Shown in pieces: positions 13,242-21,797 of a DNA stretch of 27,052 bases. The translations under genes were made by a program, and so were the position numbers. Position 1 is the first letter of the stretch, and each line of letters opens with the position of its first letter. Below the pieces are notes generated by a model that saw only the letters and a list, made by a program, of their open reading frames with translations, was not told where the DNA came from and did no database searches. Source of the stretch: Candidatus Peregrinibacteria bacterium UBA1369 (lineage in GTDB: Bacteria > Patescibacteriota > Gracilibacteria > UBA1369); contig DBRL01000016.1 of assembly GCA_002305925.1 (NCBI GenBank), positions 1 through 27,052 of the forward strand, given 5' to 3'.

Positions 13242-14960
13242 ATGCAGAATCTCTCCACCACCAAATCGCTTCTGGGTCAGGTCTGGAAACTGCGACCCCA
13301 GCAAAGCGGGCTCAACGTCTTTCAGAACATCATGAAAAACAGGGGGGTTGAGACCCCCGATCAGGTTGGCGCCTACCTTTCTCCCAGTGTTAAAAAAGGC
13401 TTTCACAACCCCTTTCTAATGAAGGGGATGGACCGTGCCGTCGAACGCATCAACCGTGCCATCAGTCAGCAGGAGCGCATTATAATTTTCGGTGACTACG
13501 ACGTGGATGGTATCAGCGGGACGGCCATTCTTTATAATGCTCTCAAATTGAGCGGCGCCAACCTCTCTTACCGCCTGCCCCACCGGCTCAACGACGGTTA
13601 TGGTCTCAATGAAAAATTCATCGACGAATTTCGCGACAAAAAAGTCAAACTGCTCATCACGGTTGATTGTGGGATTTCCTGCAGCACCCAGATTCTCAAG
13701 GCACGCAATTATGGCATTGACGTCATCGTGACTGATCACCACACTATTCCCGAGGAGTTGCCTAGCCACGCCTATGCCATTTTACACCCAAAGCAGGAGG
13801 ATTGTTCCTATCCCTTCAAGGGGTTGACCGGTGCCGGCGTGGCCTACAAACTGGCTTCCGCCCTGATCACTGACCGCTATGACGGCGCCGAGCGCGACAA
13901 AATTCTCTATTCATTGCTGGATCTGGCCAGCCTGGGCACCGTGGCCGACATCGGCCCGCTGCTTGGCGAAAACCGCATTATCGTCAAATACGGTCTGGAG
14001 GCCATGCAAAATTCCAATTGGCCCGGTTTAAGTCTATTGATGGAATCTGCCGGCATTGACCGTAGTCAGAAAATCGGCGTCGCCGATATCGGTTTCCGCA
14101 TTGGGCCCCGCATCAACGCCGCCGGCCGTATCGATCACCCCTATCATGCACTGCAGATGTTGCTGCACGATGGTGATTTGCAGGAGGGGAAAAACAAAGC
14201 CAGTCGCCTGGAGCGGCTCAATTTTGAGCGCCAGCAGATGGTTCAGAAAGCTCTGGAGGAAGCTGAGTTAAAATTGGCAGCCGCACCGGCCGACAACAAA
14301 ATTTTCATTGCCTGGAGCCCGGAATGGCATGTCGGGATTCTGGGGCTGCTTTGTAGTAAAATTGTCGAAAAATATGGCCTGCCAACAATCATGCTGCAGG
14401 AATTTGACCAGCATCTGGTGGCATCTTTTCGCAGCAATATCAAGCTCAACGCCGTGGACGCACTCAATCACGTCCGTGACCTGCTGGTGCATTACGGCGG
14501 GCACGCGCAGGCCGCCGGTTTCAGTCTGAAAAAAGAACATCTGCCCCTTTTTATCGAACAAATATCTGCCTATGCCGCCGATGTGCTCGAGCATCATATT
14601 TTTGAGCAGGAACTATTGGTTGATTCCGTGCTCGAGGCTGGCGACATCAACGACAATTTCATGCGGCTGCTCTCCCAGATGGAGCCCTTTGGGGTCGGCA
14701 ACGAAAAACCGGTATTCATGCTCTCCGCCATTCAGCCGGAAGAATTGAAAACAGTCGGACGGGAACAGCAGCACTTGCATTTCCAGGCCAACACCGGAGC
14801 GGGCCGTTTCTCCTCCATCGCTTTTAAGCTGGGCAGATTATTGCCGGAAGTAGACCGTCTCAAGCCCCTTGATTTGGCTTTCCACCTCGAGAAAAACGTC
14901 TGGAACGGGCGCGAGACCATTCAGTTTCAGGTTCTTGATTTCAAACCCACTTCCCAATAA
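13242..14960 (+). CDS. recJ: Single-strand-specific 5'-3' exonuclease RecJ
   Basis: 572 aa from MQNLSTTKS; longer in-frame starts would lie within miaA. DHH-family motifs are intact: FGDYDVDGISG (DYDVDG 85-90), VDCG (141-144), VTDHH (163-167), the aspartate in GTVADIGPL (near 236), RINAAGR (290-296) and the DHHA1 motif GGHAQAAGF (419-427). The C-terminal OB-fold part contains MEPFGVGNEKPVF, the RecJ signature before the nucleic-acid-binding strand. It degrades single-stranded DNA during recombination and mismatch or base-excision repair. It overlaps nothing and shares the miaA transcript. Length and motif set match bacterial RecJ rather than the short NrnA type. Confidence 0.96.
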   Translation: MQNLSTTKSLLGQVWKLRPQQSGLNVFQNIMKNRGVETPDQVGAYLSPSVKKGFHNPFLMKGMDRAVERINRAISQQERIIIFGDYDVDGISGTAILYNALKLSGANLSYRLPHRLNDGYGLNEKFIDEFRDKKVKLLITVDCGISCSTQILKARNYGIDVIVTDHHTIPEELPSHAYAILHPKQEDCSYPFKGLTGAGVAYKLASALITDRYDGAERDKILYSLLDLASLGTVADIGPLLGENRIIVKYGLEAMQNSNWPGLSLLMESAGIDRSQKIGVADIGFRIGPRINAAGRIDHPYHALQMLLHDGDLQEGKNKASRLERLNFERQQMVQKALEEAELKLAAAPADNKIFIAWSPEWHVGILGLLCSKIVEKYGLPTIMLQEFDQHLVASFRSNIKLNAVDALNHVRDLLVHYGGHAQAAGFSLKKEHLPLFIEQISAYAADVLEHHIFEQELLVDSVLEAGDINDNFMRLLSQMEPFGVGNEKPVFMLSAIQPEELKTVGREQQHLHFQANTGAGRFSSIAFKLGRLLPEVDRLKPLDLAFHLEKNVWNGRETIQFQVLDFKPTSQ

Positions 14961-15017
14961 GACAGACCAACCCGCCTTTCCCATGTCGGCATGCCGAATA
15001 ATCGGGTAAATGGCAGC

Positions 15018-15046
15018 TTGACAAATTCCTGGAAAGTGGATATTCT
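15018..15046 (+). promoter_or_regulatory. Promoter of the 893-aa membrane protein gene
   Basis: A consensus -35 TTGACA (15018-15023), 17-base spacer and -10 TATTCT (15041-15046). The predicted start near 15053 lies after the ATG at 14991 and 19 bases before the ATG at 15072, so it decides the start codon. Confidence 0.68.
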
Positions 15047-15071
15047 TACGCCTTATTTTCAACTTGTCAAA

Positions 15072-17753
15072 ATGGACATACTCAAGCAGTCGGAGAGTTT
15101 TGCCGCAAGGATAAGCAATGTGGGCGAACAATTCAGGCTCAATCTGTTGATGGGCGAGCTGGCCTATTCGACTTTTGATGATTTTTTTGAGCTGGGCGAT
15201 GTCATCCAGGCCAGCATCGACTATTGGGAAGCTGAAGGCCGCAGTGAAGAACAGATTGCCGAACTTTTGTGCCAGGACGACAAGGTTCTTTCAGCGCTGG
15301 AACAGGTCTTTGCGCGCATGGTCATGACCGCCGACCAGTACGGCTATCTCAACGATGAGCCCCGGGAAACTGCCCAGGAATATTGCCGGGCGGCCGGTAA
15401 AGCACTCAAGGATCTGGAGGTGATCTGCCAGGATCTCGGTCTGGAGGAAATTTTTCAAGAACAGCTGTCCTATTATGGCAGCGGAGCCAAAAATCATTTG
15501 CAATTCAGTGAGCGGCTGGAGAGGGTTTATGAGAATCGTTATACCGCACCGGTCAATAATCTTATTCCCGGTGGAAAACGTCTCAGAACGGCCGATTATT
15601 CGGATGCATTGCAGCCCCGGGAATATGTGGCCAGGGCGGTTTTTCACAAGGAAAAACCACAGACAGGTACCAAAACTCTGCCCGGGGTGCTGATGGATCA
15701 GGCGGATTTTGATCCGCCGAAGACACAATCCGATTTGGAAATGCCTCTAGTTAGGGTTAGCGAGACACCGGTCAATGTAAGCGCCCAGCTGCCATTGCGC
15801 CACGATACGGAGATCGGTTTGGGAGCCTTGGCCAATCAAATGGCTTTGGGAACTGCCAATGTTGATATCCCGCCCCACAGTCCTCTGCCGGAAATTGCAG
15901 CTGATGCTGTTCTTGAAGCGCCCCCGGCTGTCGAAAAATTTGATGATTTGGAAGAAAATACTATCGTTAGTGTGCCCGAAGGCCTGGAAGAATCAGTTCC
16001 ACCCATGCCTCCCGCTCCGGAGCTTTTGGAGCCTTCGGCCGCGCTGGCTGAGGTTCAAGGCGAGACGGAATCCATGCGTCCCTCCAGACCACCTCTTCAT
16101 CTTGTGCAGCCACTGGAAGATCCCAGTTTAGAAAGCAGTCTCATTGCAGCCGCCAACTCACTGGCCGGGCAGCCTGAAATCGAAGTTTATGTCAGTCAAA
16201 AACAATCCGGACCGCGGGCAATGGCACCTACCGAACCGGATCCTCTGCCCGCCGTTAAAACCGACAGCGAAATTCCTCAGCAGGAGGTCAAGCGGGTTGT
16301 CCTTGATCCCATCGCACCTCCTGAAGATCTGGTTTTGCCTTCTTCATATCGCCCCGGTCCAACCAGCCAGCCTTCCCGCCGGCCCGAGGTAATTCGGGAA
16401 GATCAGGCTTTCGAAAACGAAAGACCCGAAAACCCGGCACAGGTACGTAGAAAAACCCGCTCGGGTATTTGGAAATGGGCGGCCGCCGCAACAGCCGCCG
16501 CCGGTCTGGCCGGCCTCCTGGGCGGCCTGCTTTCCGACGGTGAAGACCGAACTGAGGGGGCTGAACAGCGCGCGGCGGCGGCGTCGGTTGGTTCCGGCGG
16601 CGTCGCAGGAAATACCGCGACGCAGGCTCCGGCTGCCGCGGCCCGGCAGGCAGAGAAACCTGCCGAAACGCAGTCCGGAAAAGGTATCTATCGGGTCAAT
16701 ACCAGCCATCAGGCTTTTGGCGATTATCTTTGTTATATGAAAGACGCCACCGGACTGGTTTCCGTGTTAAAAGCTGCCGCGTCCCAGACCAGGGTCCACT
16801 TTTTTGCCGACCCCGCCGAACTTGAGTCGGCCAAAGGTCGTTACAACCACGTACTCAGCGGCACGGAAAGTGCAGCACAGCAAAGAATTATTGTCATGAA
16901 AGCCCTGCTGGATGTCGCCACCCAAAAATCGGCAGACAACCCTTGGCTGATCAATTATTTCAAAAAACAGCGCGCCGAACTGGAGCACTTCGAAAAGACC
17001 GGCTCCTGGACTCACAAAGGCAAAAGTATCGGTGCCGACAGACTCTTTGAGGCTGTCCAGGCCCCTGAAATGCTTGCCACCGCGCCCAATGTCATCGGCT
17101 ATGCACCTGATGTCAGCCCTGCCACCAATCCGGCGGTACTCAAGGTCAAAGCTGGCGCCCCCACCTTTTATCGCATTCTGCAGGAGGTTGGCACCAATAT
17201 GCAATCGGCCACCGAGGCTGACCGGCTCTCGCCCTATGACGATTTTCGTTCCATCAAGGAAGTGACCTGTCGCCAGGTACTTGAGGCCGGTCGTGCCAGC
17301 AGGGATCGCGACACCCGCGCCGGCATATCCTATATGCACCGGCATTGGTGTGCCGATGAATGCGTCCCGAACAATCCTCTCAATCAGGTGCTGCATGCAC
17401 CGGCCATTCCCGTGCGGGCGGAAATCCCCGCCGCTCCAGCCGCCACTCCGGCACCGGCCAAAGTCGTTCCTCCGCAGAAAGTCCAACCATCCGCTCCCGC
17501 TCCGACACACAGCCGTTTGGAACAACCTTCTCCCTGGATCGACAAGCCTCCGGCGGCAGCTCCGCAAAAGAAAGGGTTTTTCGGCAAAGCTATGGCCGGC
17601 ATCAAATCATTGTTCGGCTCCCCGCGGCAAACCGCGCAGCCCTCCGAAACGCCTGCGACGCAAGTCGCTCCCGCCGCTCAACCGGAATTTACCAAAAAAG
17701 ATATTCCCATGTACACTTGGAAAGAAACGTTAAAACAATTCTTTTGGGGCTGA
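15072..17753 (+). CDS. Large single-pass membrane protein of unknown family
   Basis: 893 aa from MDILKQSESFAARI; I chose this start because the promoter at 15018-15046 lies inside the longer frame from 14991. No family is recognised. Residues about 1-175 form a helical cytoplasmic domain (acidic, Leu-rich). Residues about 200-455 are Pro/Glu/Ser rich and probably disordered. One membrane helix (about 465-487) follows the basic patch VRRKTRSG: WKWAAAATAAAGLAGLLGGLL. After a low-complexity Ala/Gly linker comes a folded helical domain (about 540-760) with scattered cysteines (YLCYM, VTCRQ, HWCADEC). A Pro/Ala-rich stretch and two short amphipathic segments (GFFGKAMAGIKSLFG and YTWKETLKQFFWG) end the protein. 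It lies between recJ and an NrnA-like gene and has its own promoter. Role unknown. Confidence 0.72.
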   Translation: MDILKQSESFAARISNVGEQFRLNLLMGELAYSTFDDFFELGDVIQASIDYWEAEGRSEEQIAELLCQDDKVLSALEQVFARMVMTADQYGYLNDEPRETAQEYCRAAGKALKDLEVICQDLGLEEIFQEQLSYYGSGAKNHLQFSERLERVYENRYTAPVNNLIPGGKRLRTADYSDALQPREYVARAVFHKEKPQTGTKTLPGVLMDQADFDPPKTQSDLEMPLVRVSETPVNVSAQLPLRHDTEIGLGALANQMALGTANVDIPPHSPLPEIAADAVLEAPPAVEKFDDLEENTIVSVPEGLEESVPPMPPAPELLEPSAALAEVQGETESMRPSRPPLHLVQPLEDPSLESSLIAAANSLAGQPEIEVYVSQKQSGPRAMAPTEPDPLPAVKTDSEIPQQEVKRVVLDPIAPPEDLVLPSSYRPGPTSQPSRRPEVIREDQAFENERPENPAQVRRKTRSGIWKWAAAATAAAGLAGLLGGLLSDGEDRTEGAEQRAAAASVGSGGVAGNTATQAPAAAARQAEKPAETQSGKGIYRVNTSHQAFGDYLCYMKDATGLVSVLKAAASQTRVHFFADPAELESAKGRYNHVLSGTESAAQQRIIVMKALLDVATQKSADNPWLINYFKKQRAELEHFEKTGSWTHKGKSIGADRLFEAVQAPEMLATAPNVIGYAPDVSPATNPAVLKVKAGAPTFYRILQEVGTNMQSATEADRLSPYDDFRSIKEVTCRQVLEAGRASRDRDTRAGISYMHRHWCADECVPNNPLNQVLHAPAIPVRAEIPAAPAATPAPAKVVPPQKVQPSAPAPTHSRLEQPSPWIDKPPAAAPQKKGFFGKAMAGIKSLFGSPRQTAQPSETPATQVAPAAQPEFTKKDIPMYTWKETLKQFFWG

Positions 17754-17773
17754 GCGATAGTCGTCCGGCCGCC

Positions 17774-17802
17774 TTTACAAAAATAAAAAAAAATTTTATA
17801 AT
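17774..17802 (+). promoter_or_regulatory. Promoter of the NrnA-like gene
   Basis: TTTACA (17774-17779), a 17-base A-rich spacer and a perfect TATAAT (17797-17802). The start near 17809 gives a leader of about 39 bases without a Shine-Dalgarno sequence. Confidence 0.7.
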
Positions 17803-17847
17803 AACAAGACGGCCAATTGCTCAGTTGCTATCTGCCGTAACCGCATT

Positions 17848-19218
17848 ATGAAAAACATCGAAGACCAAATTCTTAAGTTGATTGACCGGGCGGAAAGCAT
17901 CCTGATTATGCCTTCCAGTCCTCCCGACGGCGACTCCCTGGGGGGGGCCGTGGCCATCTATCTGGCTTTGCGCAAGCTCGGTAAAACATCTACCGTAGTC
18001 TGCGCCGATCCGGTCCCGGACGCCCTGCGCTTCCTGCCGATGATGAATTCCATCAGCAGCGAATTCTCTCCTTCGCCCGATTTTATCATCACCCTCGACA
18101 CCAAAAACGCCGAATTGGCCAGCCTGCAGAGCGAGTTGAAGGAGAACAAGATCAACATTATTCTCACCGCCAAAAAAGGTCGTTTCAGCGCCGAGAACGT
18201 CAGTTTTTCCCATGGCGAACACCGCTACGATCTGATCATTACCGTCGACACGGCAGCCTGTCAGCAGCTGGGAAGGTTTTATGATGACAATGTCGAGCTG
18301 TTTCATGAAATTCCCGTTGTCAATATCGACCATCACGCTTCCAACGAGCAGTTCGGCCTGATCAACTATGTCGATGTGATGAGTTCCTCCACCACCGAAA
18401 TGATCCTGGGGCTTTTTGAAGCCATGGAGGAAAAAGAGGGACGCGAAATTATCGACGAGGATATCGCCACTCTGCTCCTGGCCGGAGTGATTACCGACAC
18501 CGGCTCCTTTCAGAATGCCAACACCAATCCGCGCTCCTTCGCCAATTCCGCGCGACTGATCAAGCGCGGCGCCCGCCAGCAGGAAATTATCCAGCACGTT
18601 TTCAAAACCAAACAGCTCTCCACTCTGCGCCTCTGGGGCAGGATTCTCAGCAATATCAAAATTGACAAGCAGCATCGTTTCCTCTGGTCGGTCATCACCA
18701 GAAAAGATTTGCAGGAAACCGGCAGTAAGGCCGACGAGACCGGTGATATTATCGACGAGCTGATGACCAATGCCCCCGATACCGAAATCGTCCTGCTGCT
18801 CAAGGAAAAAGATGACGGAACCCTTTCAGGCAGTCTGCGCACCATTTCCGAAGCCGTCGATGCCAGCGAAATCGCCTCTTTTTGGGGCGGTGGCGGGCAT
18901 CCCAAGGCTGCCGGTTTTCGCCTGGAAAAAACCGACTTCGCCTCGGGCGGCCAGGCCATCGTTGACCGCATCAAGGAATACCAGAGCCGCCGCCTCAACC
19001 TGCAGCCGGCCGAGCCGGACAGCCCGGCCAATGAAACTCCGGCCATTCCCGCCGCCCCGGCCACCGCGGAACCCTCGCGCAATAATACCCCGGACGACTC
19101 GGCTTCTCCCTATGTCCGGGCGGCCAGCGCAGAGCCACGCGCCACCGGCGGCTCCGACTCCGGCTCCGGGCGCCGGCAAATCGAACCGGGCGTGCTCTAT
19201 AAATTCGAAGCCGACTAA
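17848..19218 (+). CDS. DHH/DHHA1 phosphoesterase, NrnA-like, with inserted domain and disordered tail
   Basis: 456 aa against about 310-330 for NrnA. Motifs are PPDGDSLGG (25-33), IITVDTAA (131-137), NIDHHASN (159-166), GVITDTGSF (213-221) and the DHHA1 substrate loop GGGGHPKAAGF (347-357). NrnA-type enzymes degrade 2-5-nt RNA and can dephosphorylate pAp. Two departures are seen. The histidine that usually begins motif I (HxxPDGD) is Ser23. About 60 residues are inserted between motifs I and II, carrying a second IITLDT strand (81-86) like a partial copy of motif II. Residues about 386-456 are a Pro/Ala/Ser-rich tail. The gene has its own promoter and its last 4 bases overlap the convergent yebC. 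The substrate may differ from NrnA; c-di-AMP or pGpG hydrolysis are alternatives. Confidence 0.85.
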   Translation: MKNIEDQILKLIDRAESILIMPSSPPDGDSLGGAVAIYLALRKLGKTSTVVCADPVPDALRFLPMMNSISSEFSPSPDFIITLDTKNAELASLQSELKENKINIILTAKKGRFSAENVSFSHGEHRYDLIITVDTAACQQLGRFYDDNVELFHEIPVVNIDHHASNEQFGLINYVDVMSSSTTEMILGLFEAMEEKEGREIIDEDIATLLLAGVITDTGSFQNANTNPRSFANSARLIKRGARQQEIIQHVFKTKQLSTLRLWGRILSNIKIDKQHRFLWSVITRKDLQETGSKADETGDIIDELMTNAPDTEIVLLLKEKDDGTLSGSLRTISEAVDASEIASFWGGGGHPKAAGFRLEKTDFASGGQAIVDRIKEYQSRRLNLQPAEPDSPANETPAIPAAPATAEPSRNNTPDDSASPYVRAASAEPRATGGSDSGSGRRQIEPGVLYKFEAD

Positions 19219-19994
19219 GCCAGGCTGGTAAAGACTTCATCGACGTCCTCCTCATTTTCCAGCGCCTCCAACAGCACCTCCAGAGCCGCGCGCTCGGGGC
19301 CTTCTTCTGTCAATTCCACCTTGTTGGCGGCCTCATAGGTCATGGCCGCGCTTTCTATCCGCAGACCCTGCTCCTCCAGCGCTTTGCGCAACCTGCCCAG
19401 GTCCTCCGGGGCGCAGACAATTCTCAACATATTTTCGTCAGTTTCGACATCGCGGGCGCCCAGATCAATCATTTTTAGTTCGATCTCCTCCATTCTTTCG
19501 TTCATTCGTTCTTTACTGCCGGCGTCGTCAGAGACACCCTTGTCGCTTCGTATTTCCGCGGGCAGCTCGGCTAGAATCAGGCCGGCCTTACGAAACATCC
19601 AGGCCACCGAACCCGGGTCGGCCATGCGTCCGCCTTTCTTGCCCATAATCACTTTGATATTGCCGAGGGCGCGGTTTTTGTTGTCGGTGATGGCCTGAAT
19701 CAGCATGGCCACTCCGCCGGGGCCGAAGCCCTCATAGAGCATTTCTTCATAAACCGCGGCGTTCTTATCGGCCCCGGCCCCTTTTTTGATTGCTCTTTCG
19801 ATATTGTCATTGGGCACATTTTCGGCTTTGGCATTGTCTATCATCACTTTCAGCAGGGGATTGGAGGAGGGATCTGCACCGTTACGGGCGGCAATGGCGA
19901 TCAACTTGGCGTGCTTGGTAAAAACTTTGCCCTTGCGCGCGTCCTCGGCCATTTTTTTATGCTTGATATTGTGCCATTTTGAATGTCTGGCCAT
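19215..19994 (-). CDS. yebC: YebC/PmpR family protein
   Basis: 259 aa. The N-terminus MARHSKWHNIKHKKMAEDARKG and the segments NVPNDNIERAIKKGAG, YEGFGPGGVAMLI, TDNKNRALGNIKVIMGKKGG and GSVAWMFRKAG are the family's conserved blocks. Family members were long annotated as transcriptional regulators (PmpR), and more recent reports tie several to relief of ribosome stalling at proline-rich stretches. Proline-rich proteins encoded in this window (for example at 15072-17753) would be natural clients, which is inference. It is the last gene of the hisS unit, 13 bases after the lipoprotein gene, and overlaps the end of the convergent NrnA-like gene by 4 bases, leaving no room for a terminator. Confidence 0.97.
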   Translation of the reverse strand: MARHSKWHNIKHKKMAEDARKGKVFTKHAKLIAIAARNGADPSSNPLLKVMIDNAKAENVPNDNIERAIKKGAGADKNAAVYEEMLYEGFGPGGVAMLIQAITDNKNRALGNIKVIMGKKGGRMADPGSVAWMFRKAGLILAELPAEIRSDKGVSDDAGSKERMNERMEEIELKMIDLGARDVETDENMLRIVCAPEDLGRLRKALEEQGLRIESAAMTYEAANKVELTEEGPERAALEVLLEALENEEDVDEVFTSLA

Positions 19995-20007
19995 GGCAGT
20001 TGGGAAA

Positions 20008-20349
20008 TTATTCTGCGGTCAAATCGGTTTTGACCGGCAGGGTGATACGGATGTTTTCATTTGTAGTCACTGCTTTGGCGGCAACAGGTGTGTTGCTGCC
20101 GGCTGGCAGATTGATGTCTGCGGCCTGCGAGTCGTTTTCCGGTGGCGGGGCCGTGGGGCCGACCGTCGAATCGGGTGGGGCGCTGGGACCGTTGGTAAAC
20201 GGTATGCCGTGGTCTACAACCTCCTGCGGTTTTTCGCTAACCGTCTGATTGTCATCGGTCGTCTGAGGGGAATTTGTAGACTGGCAGCCGGCGAGCATGA
20301 ATACGGCAATCAGGGAGAGACTAAAAATTTTCTGTACGTTTTTCTGCAT
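20008..20349 (-). CDS. Small Pro/Thr-rich lipoprotein
   Basis: 113 aa. A basic start, hydrophobic segment and lipobox LAGC (residues 19-22) indicate a lipoprotein modified at Cys22. The rest is low in hydrophobics and rich in Pro, Thr, Asn and Ser (PSAPPDSTVGPTAPPPEND), ending in a short strand-like NIRITLPVKTD. No domain is recognised; it may be a flexible spacer or surface-exposed tether. It follows the SLH protein gene by 29 bases and precedes yebC by 13, so it belongs to the six-gene unit. Confidence 0.78.
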   Translation of the reverse strand: MQKNVQKIFSLSLIAVFMLAGCQSTNSPQTTDDNQTVSEKPQEVVDHGIPFTNGPSAPPDSTVGPTAPPPENDSQAADINLPAGSNTPVAAKAVTTNENIRITLPVKTDLTAE

Positions 20350-20378
20350 GGATAATATTTGATTGATTTGAAAATAAA

Positions 20379-21794
20379 TTAAAAGGCGCTAGTTTGCCCG
20401 CTCTTGGTGGCCAAAAGGGTGGAGGAATTGCGGTCGATTTTCAGGGTCAGGTCAATCTGGGATGAATAATAATAGTCAACAGGCCCCGTACCGATGCCGA
20501 TACTGTCCGTCTCGAAGAGCAGTTCATCGTTTAATTTGTCCAAAACCTGCTGTGATGCGCCCTTCACCAGAACCAGTTGCAAAATGTCGGCTTTCAATCT
20601 GTCACTGTCGGAAACATTGGTAGGAACGGTCGCGCTGTTAGACGCTCCATTTCCGGTGGAGGCAGCAACTTCCAATAAACAATTATCTTCACCATTTTCA
20701 GCCGCGCCGGAACTGCGTACGGAACCAATCATATAGCGTATCTGCTCGCGCAATTGAGCATTGAGCGGGCCGTCTCCGGTTTGTGCATATACGGCCAGAA
20801 TGCGACCGTCCGGCAGCTCAAAGTAACTGTCATGCAGACCGCTTTGTTCCAGCGTAATCGAGGCATAGGGCAGACCATTCAGCGTCAGAAACTGACGGTT
20901 GGCCTGGGCACCGTATTCAATTTGCTCGAGATAGGCGCGCAGTGACAATTTGGCAACATTCTGATCCACCGCCGCGATCACTACGGCACTGTTCGGATAC
21001 AGCCTGGCAAAACTCACCTGGCCGTTGATCTGGTCTTTCTTCCACAGTATCAGCTGCTTGCCGGCGCCATAGGTTTCCCAGCCATAGGGACGTTTAATTT
21101 TATAGCCCAATTCGGCCTGATTGCAGACTCTCCAATTGGTGCTGAGGGGAAAAACCTCCTGTTTGTTTTGCACCGTATACATTACGCGATAAATCGCCTC
21201 GGCAAATTCAGCTCTGCTCATGCGCTGTTCCGGGCGGTAGCCGCCATCATCCCCGGCCTCGATAAAGAGGCGGTTTTTGCCGTAGAGCAGATAGGGTGAG
21301 TACCATTCTGCCGGGGAAACGCCGACAAAAGGAGCTTCGGTGACGGCCGGCAGTTGCAGGTCGGGAAGCAGTCCGCTGTAAATAATTTTCAGACTTTCCG
21401 CGGCGGTAATTTCATTGGCCGGCCGGAAATAACCATCATTGTATCCCTGCACAATACCCAGGCTGTAGGCTTCAACCACATAATCGTAAAACCAGTCGCT
21501 TTTTTTGACGTCCGGAAAAGAAATACTTTTCTGTTGCGCGGCCTGGGGTAATTTCAAAGACTGTCGCACCAGGAAAACCAGCTTGAGAGCTTCGGCGCGG
21601 TTGATTGTGTTTTCCGGTTTGAAAGTACCGTCGGCATAGCCGCTGACAATACCATTGTCTTTCAGATAGCCGATTGCTCCGGCCGTCTTCACACTCTCGT
21701 CGACATCGGGAAAGCCGGATGCTGCCAGCACGGAAACTCCGCCCGCCATCAGGCAGACCAGGAGCAGTCCGGCAAAAAATCTTTTGTATACCAA
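20379..21794 (-). CDS. SLH-domain protein with C-terminal globular domain, TTG start
   Basis: 471 aa. A signal peptide (KRFFAGLLLVCLMAGGVSVLAA) precedes three SLH repeats: about 27-71 (FPDVDESVKTAGAIGYL ... GYADGTFKPENTINRAEALK), 92-140 (FPDVKKSDWFYDYVV ... GYNDGYFRPANEITAAES) and 155-204 (FVGVSPAEWYSPYLL ... YRPEQRMSRAEFAEA). Residues about 215-370 form an alpha/beta domain (LGYKIKRPYGWETYG ... DSYFELPDGRILAVYAQTGD) resembling PsbP-like/lipid-anchored stress proteins by pattern; I am not certain. The C-terminal 100 residues include two cysteine-free Ser/Asn linkers and beta-strands. The only start that keeps the signal peptide is TTG at 21794, one codon after the dsbA-like stop and in the same frame. 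Translation probably depends on coupling. Confidence 0.88.
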   Translation of the reverse strand: MVYKRFFAGLLLVCLMAGGVSVLAASGFPDVDESVKTAGAIGYLKDNGIVSGYADGTFKPENTINRAEALKLVFLVRQSLKLPQAAQQKSISFPDVKKSDWFYDYVVEAYSLGIVQGYNDGYFRPANEITAAESLKIIYSGLLPDLQLPAVTEAPFVGVSPAEWYSPYLLYGKNRLFIEAGDDGGYRPEQRMSRAEFAEAIYRVMYTVQNKQEVFPLSTNWRVCNQAELGYKIKRPYGWETYGAGKQLILWKKDQINGQVSFARLYPNSAVVIAAVDQNVAKLSLRAYLEQIEYGAQANRQFLTLNGLPYASITLEQSGLHDSYFELPDGRILAVYAQTGDGPLNAQLREQIRYMIGSVRSSGAAENGEDNCLLEVAASTGNGASNSATVPTNVSDSDRLKADILQLVLVKGASQQVLDKLNDELLFETDSIGIGTGPVDYYYSSQIDLTLKIDRNSSTLLATKSGQTSAF

Positions 21795-21797
21795 TAT

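Noticed and set aside
16767..17567. Minus-strand open frame of 266 codons within the 893-aa gene
   Set aside because: Arg/Gly-rich shadow with no start signals; the plus-strand frame has a consensus promoter and coherent membrane topology.
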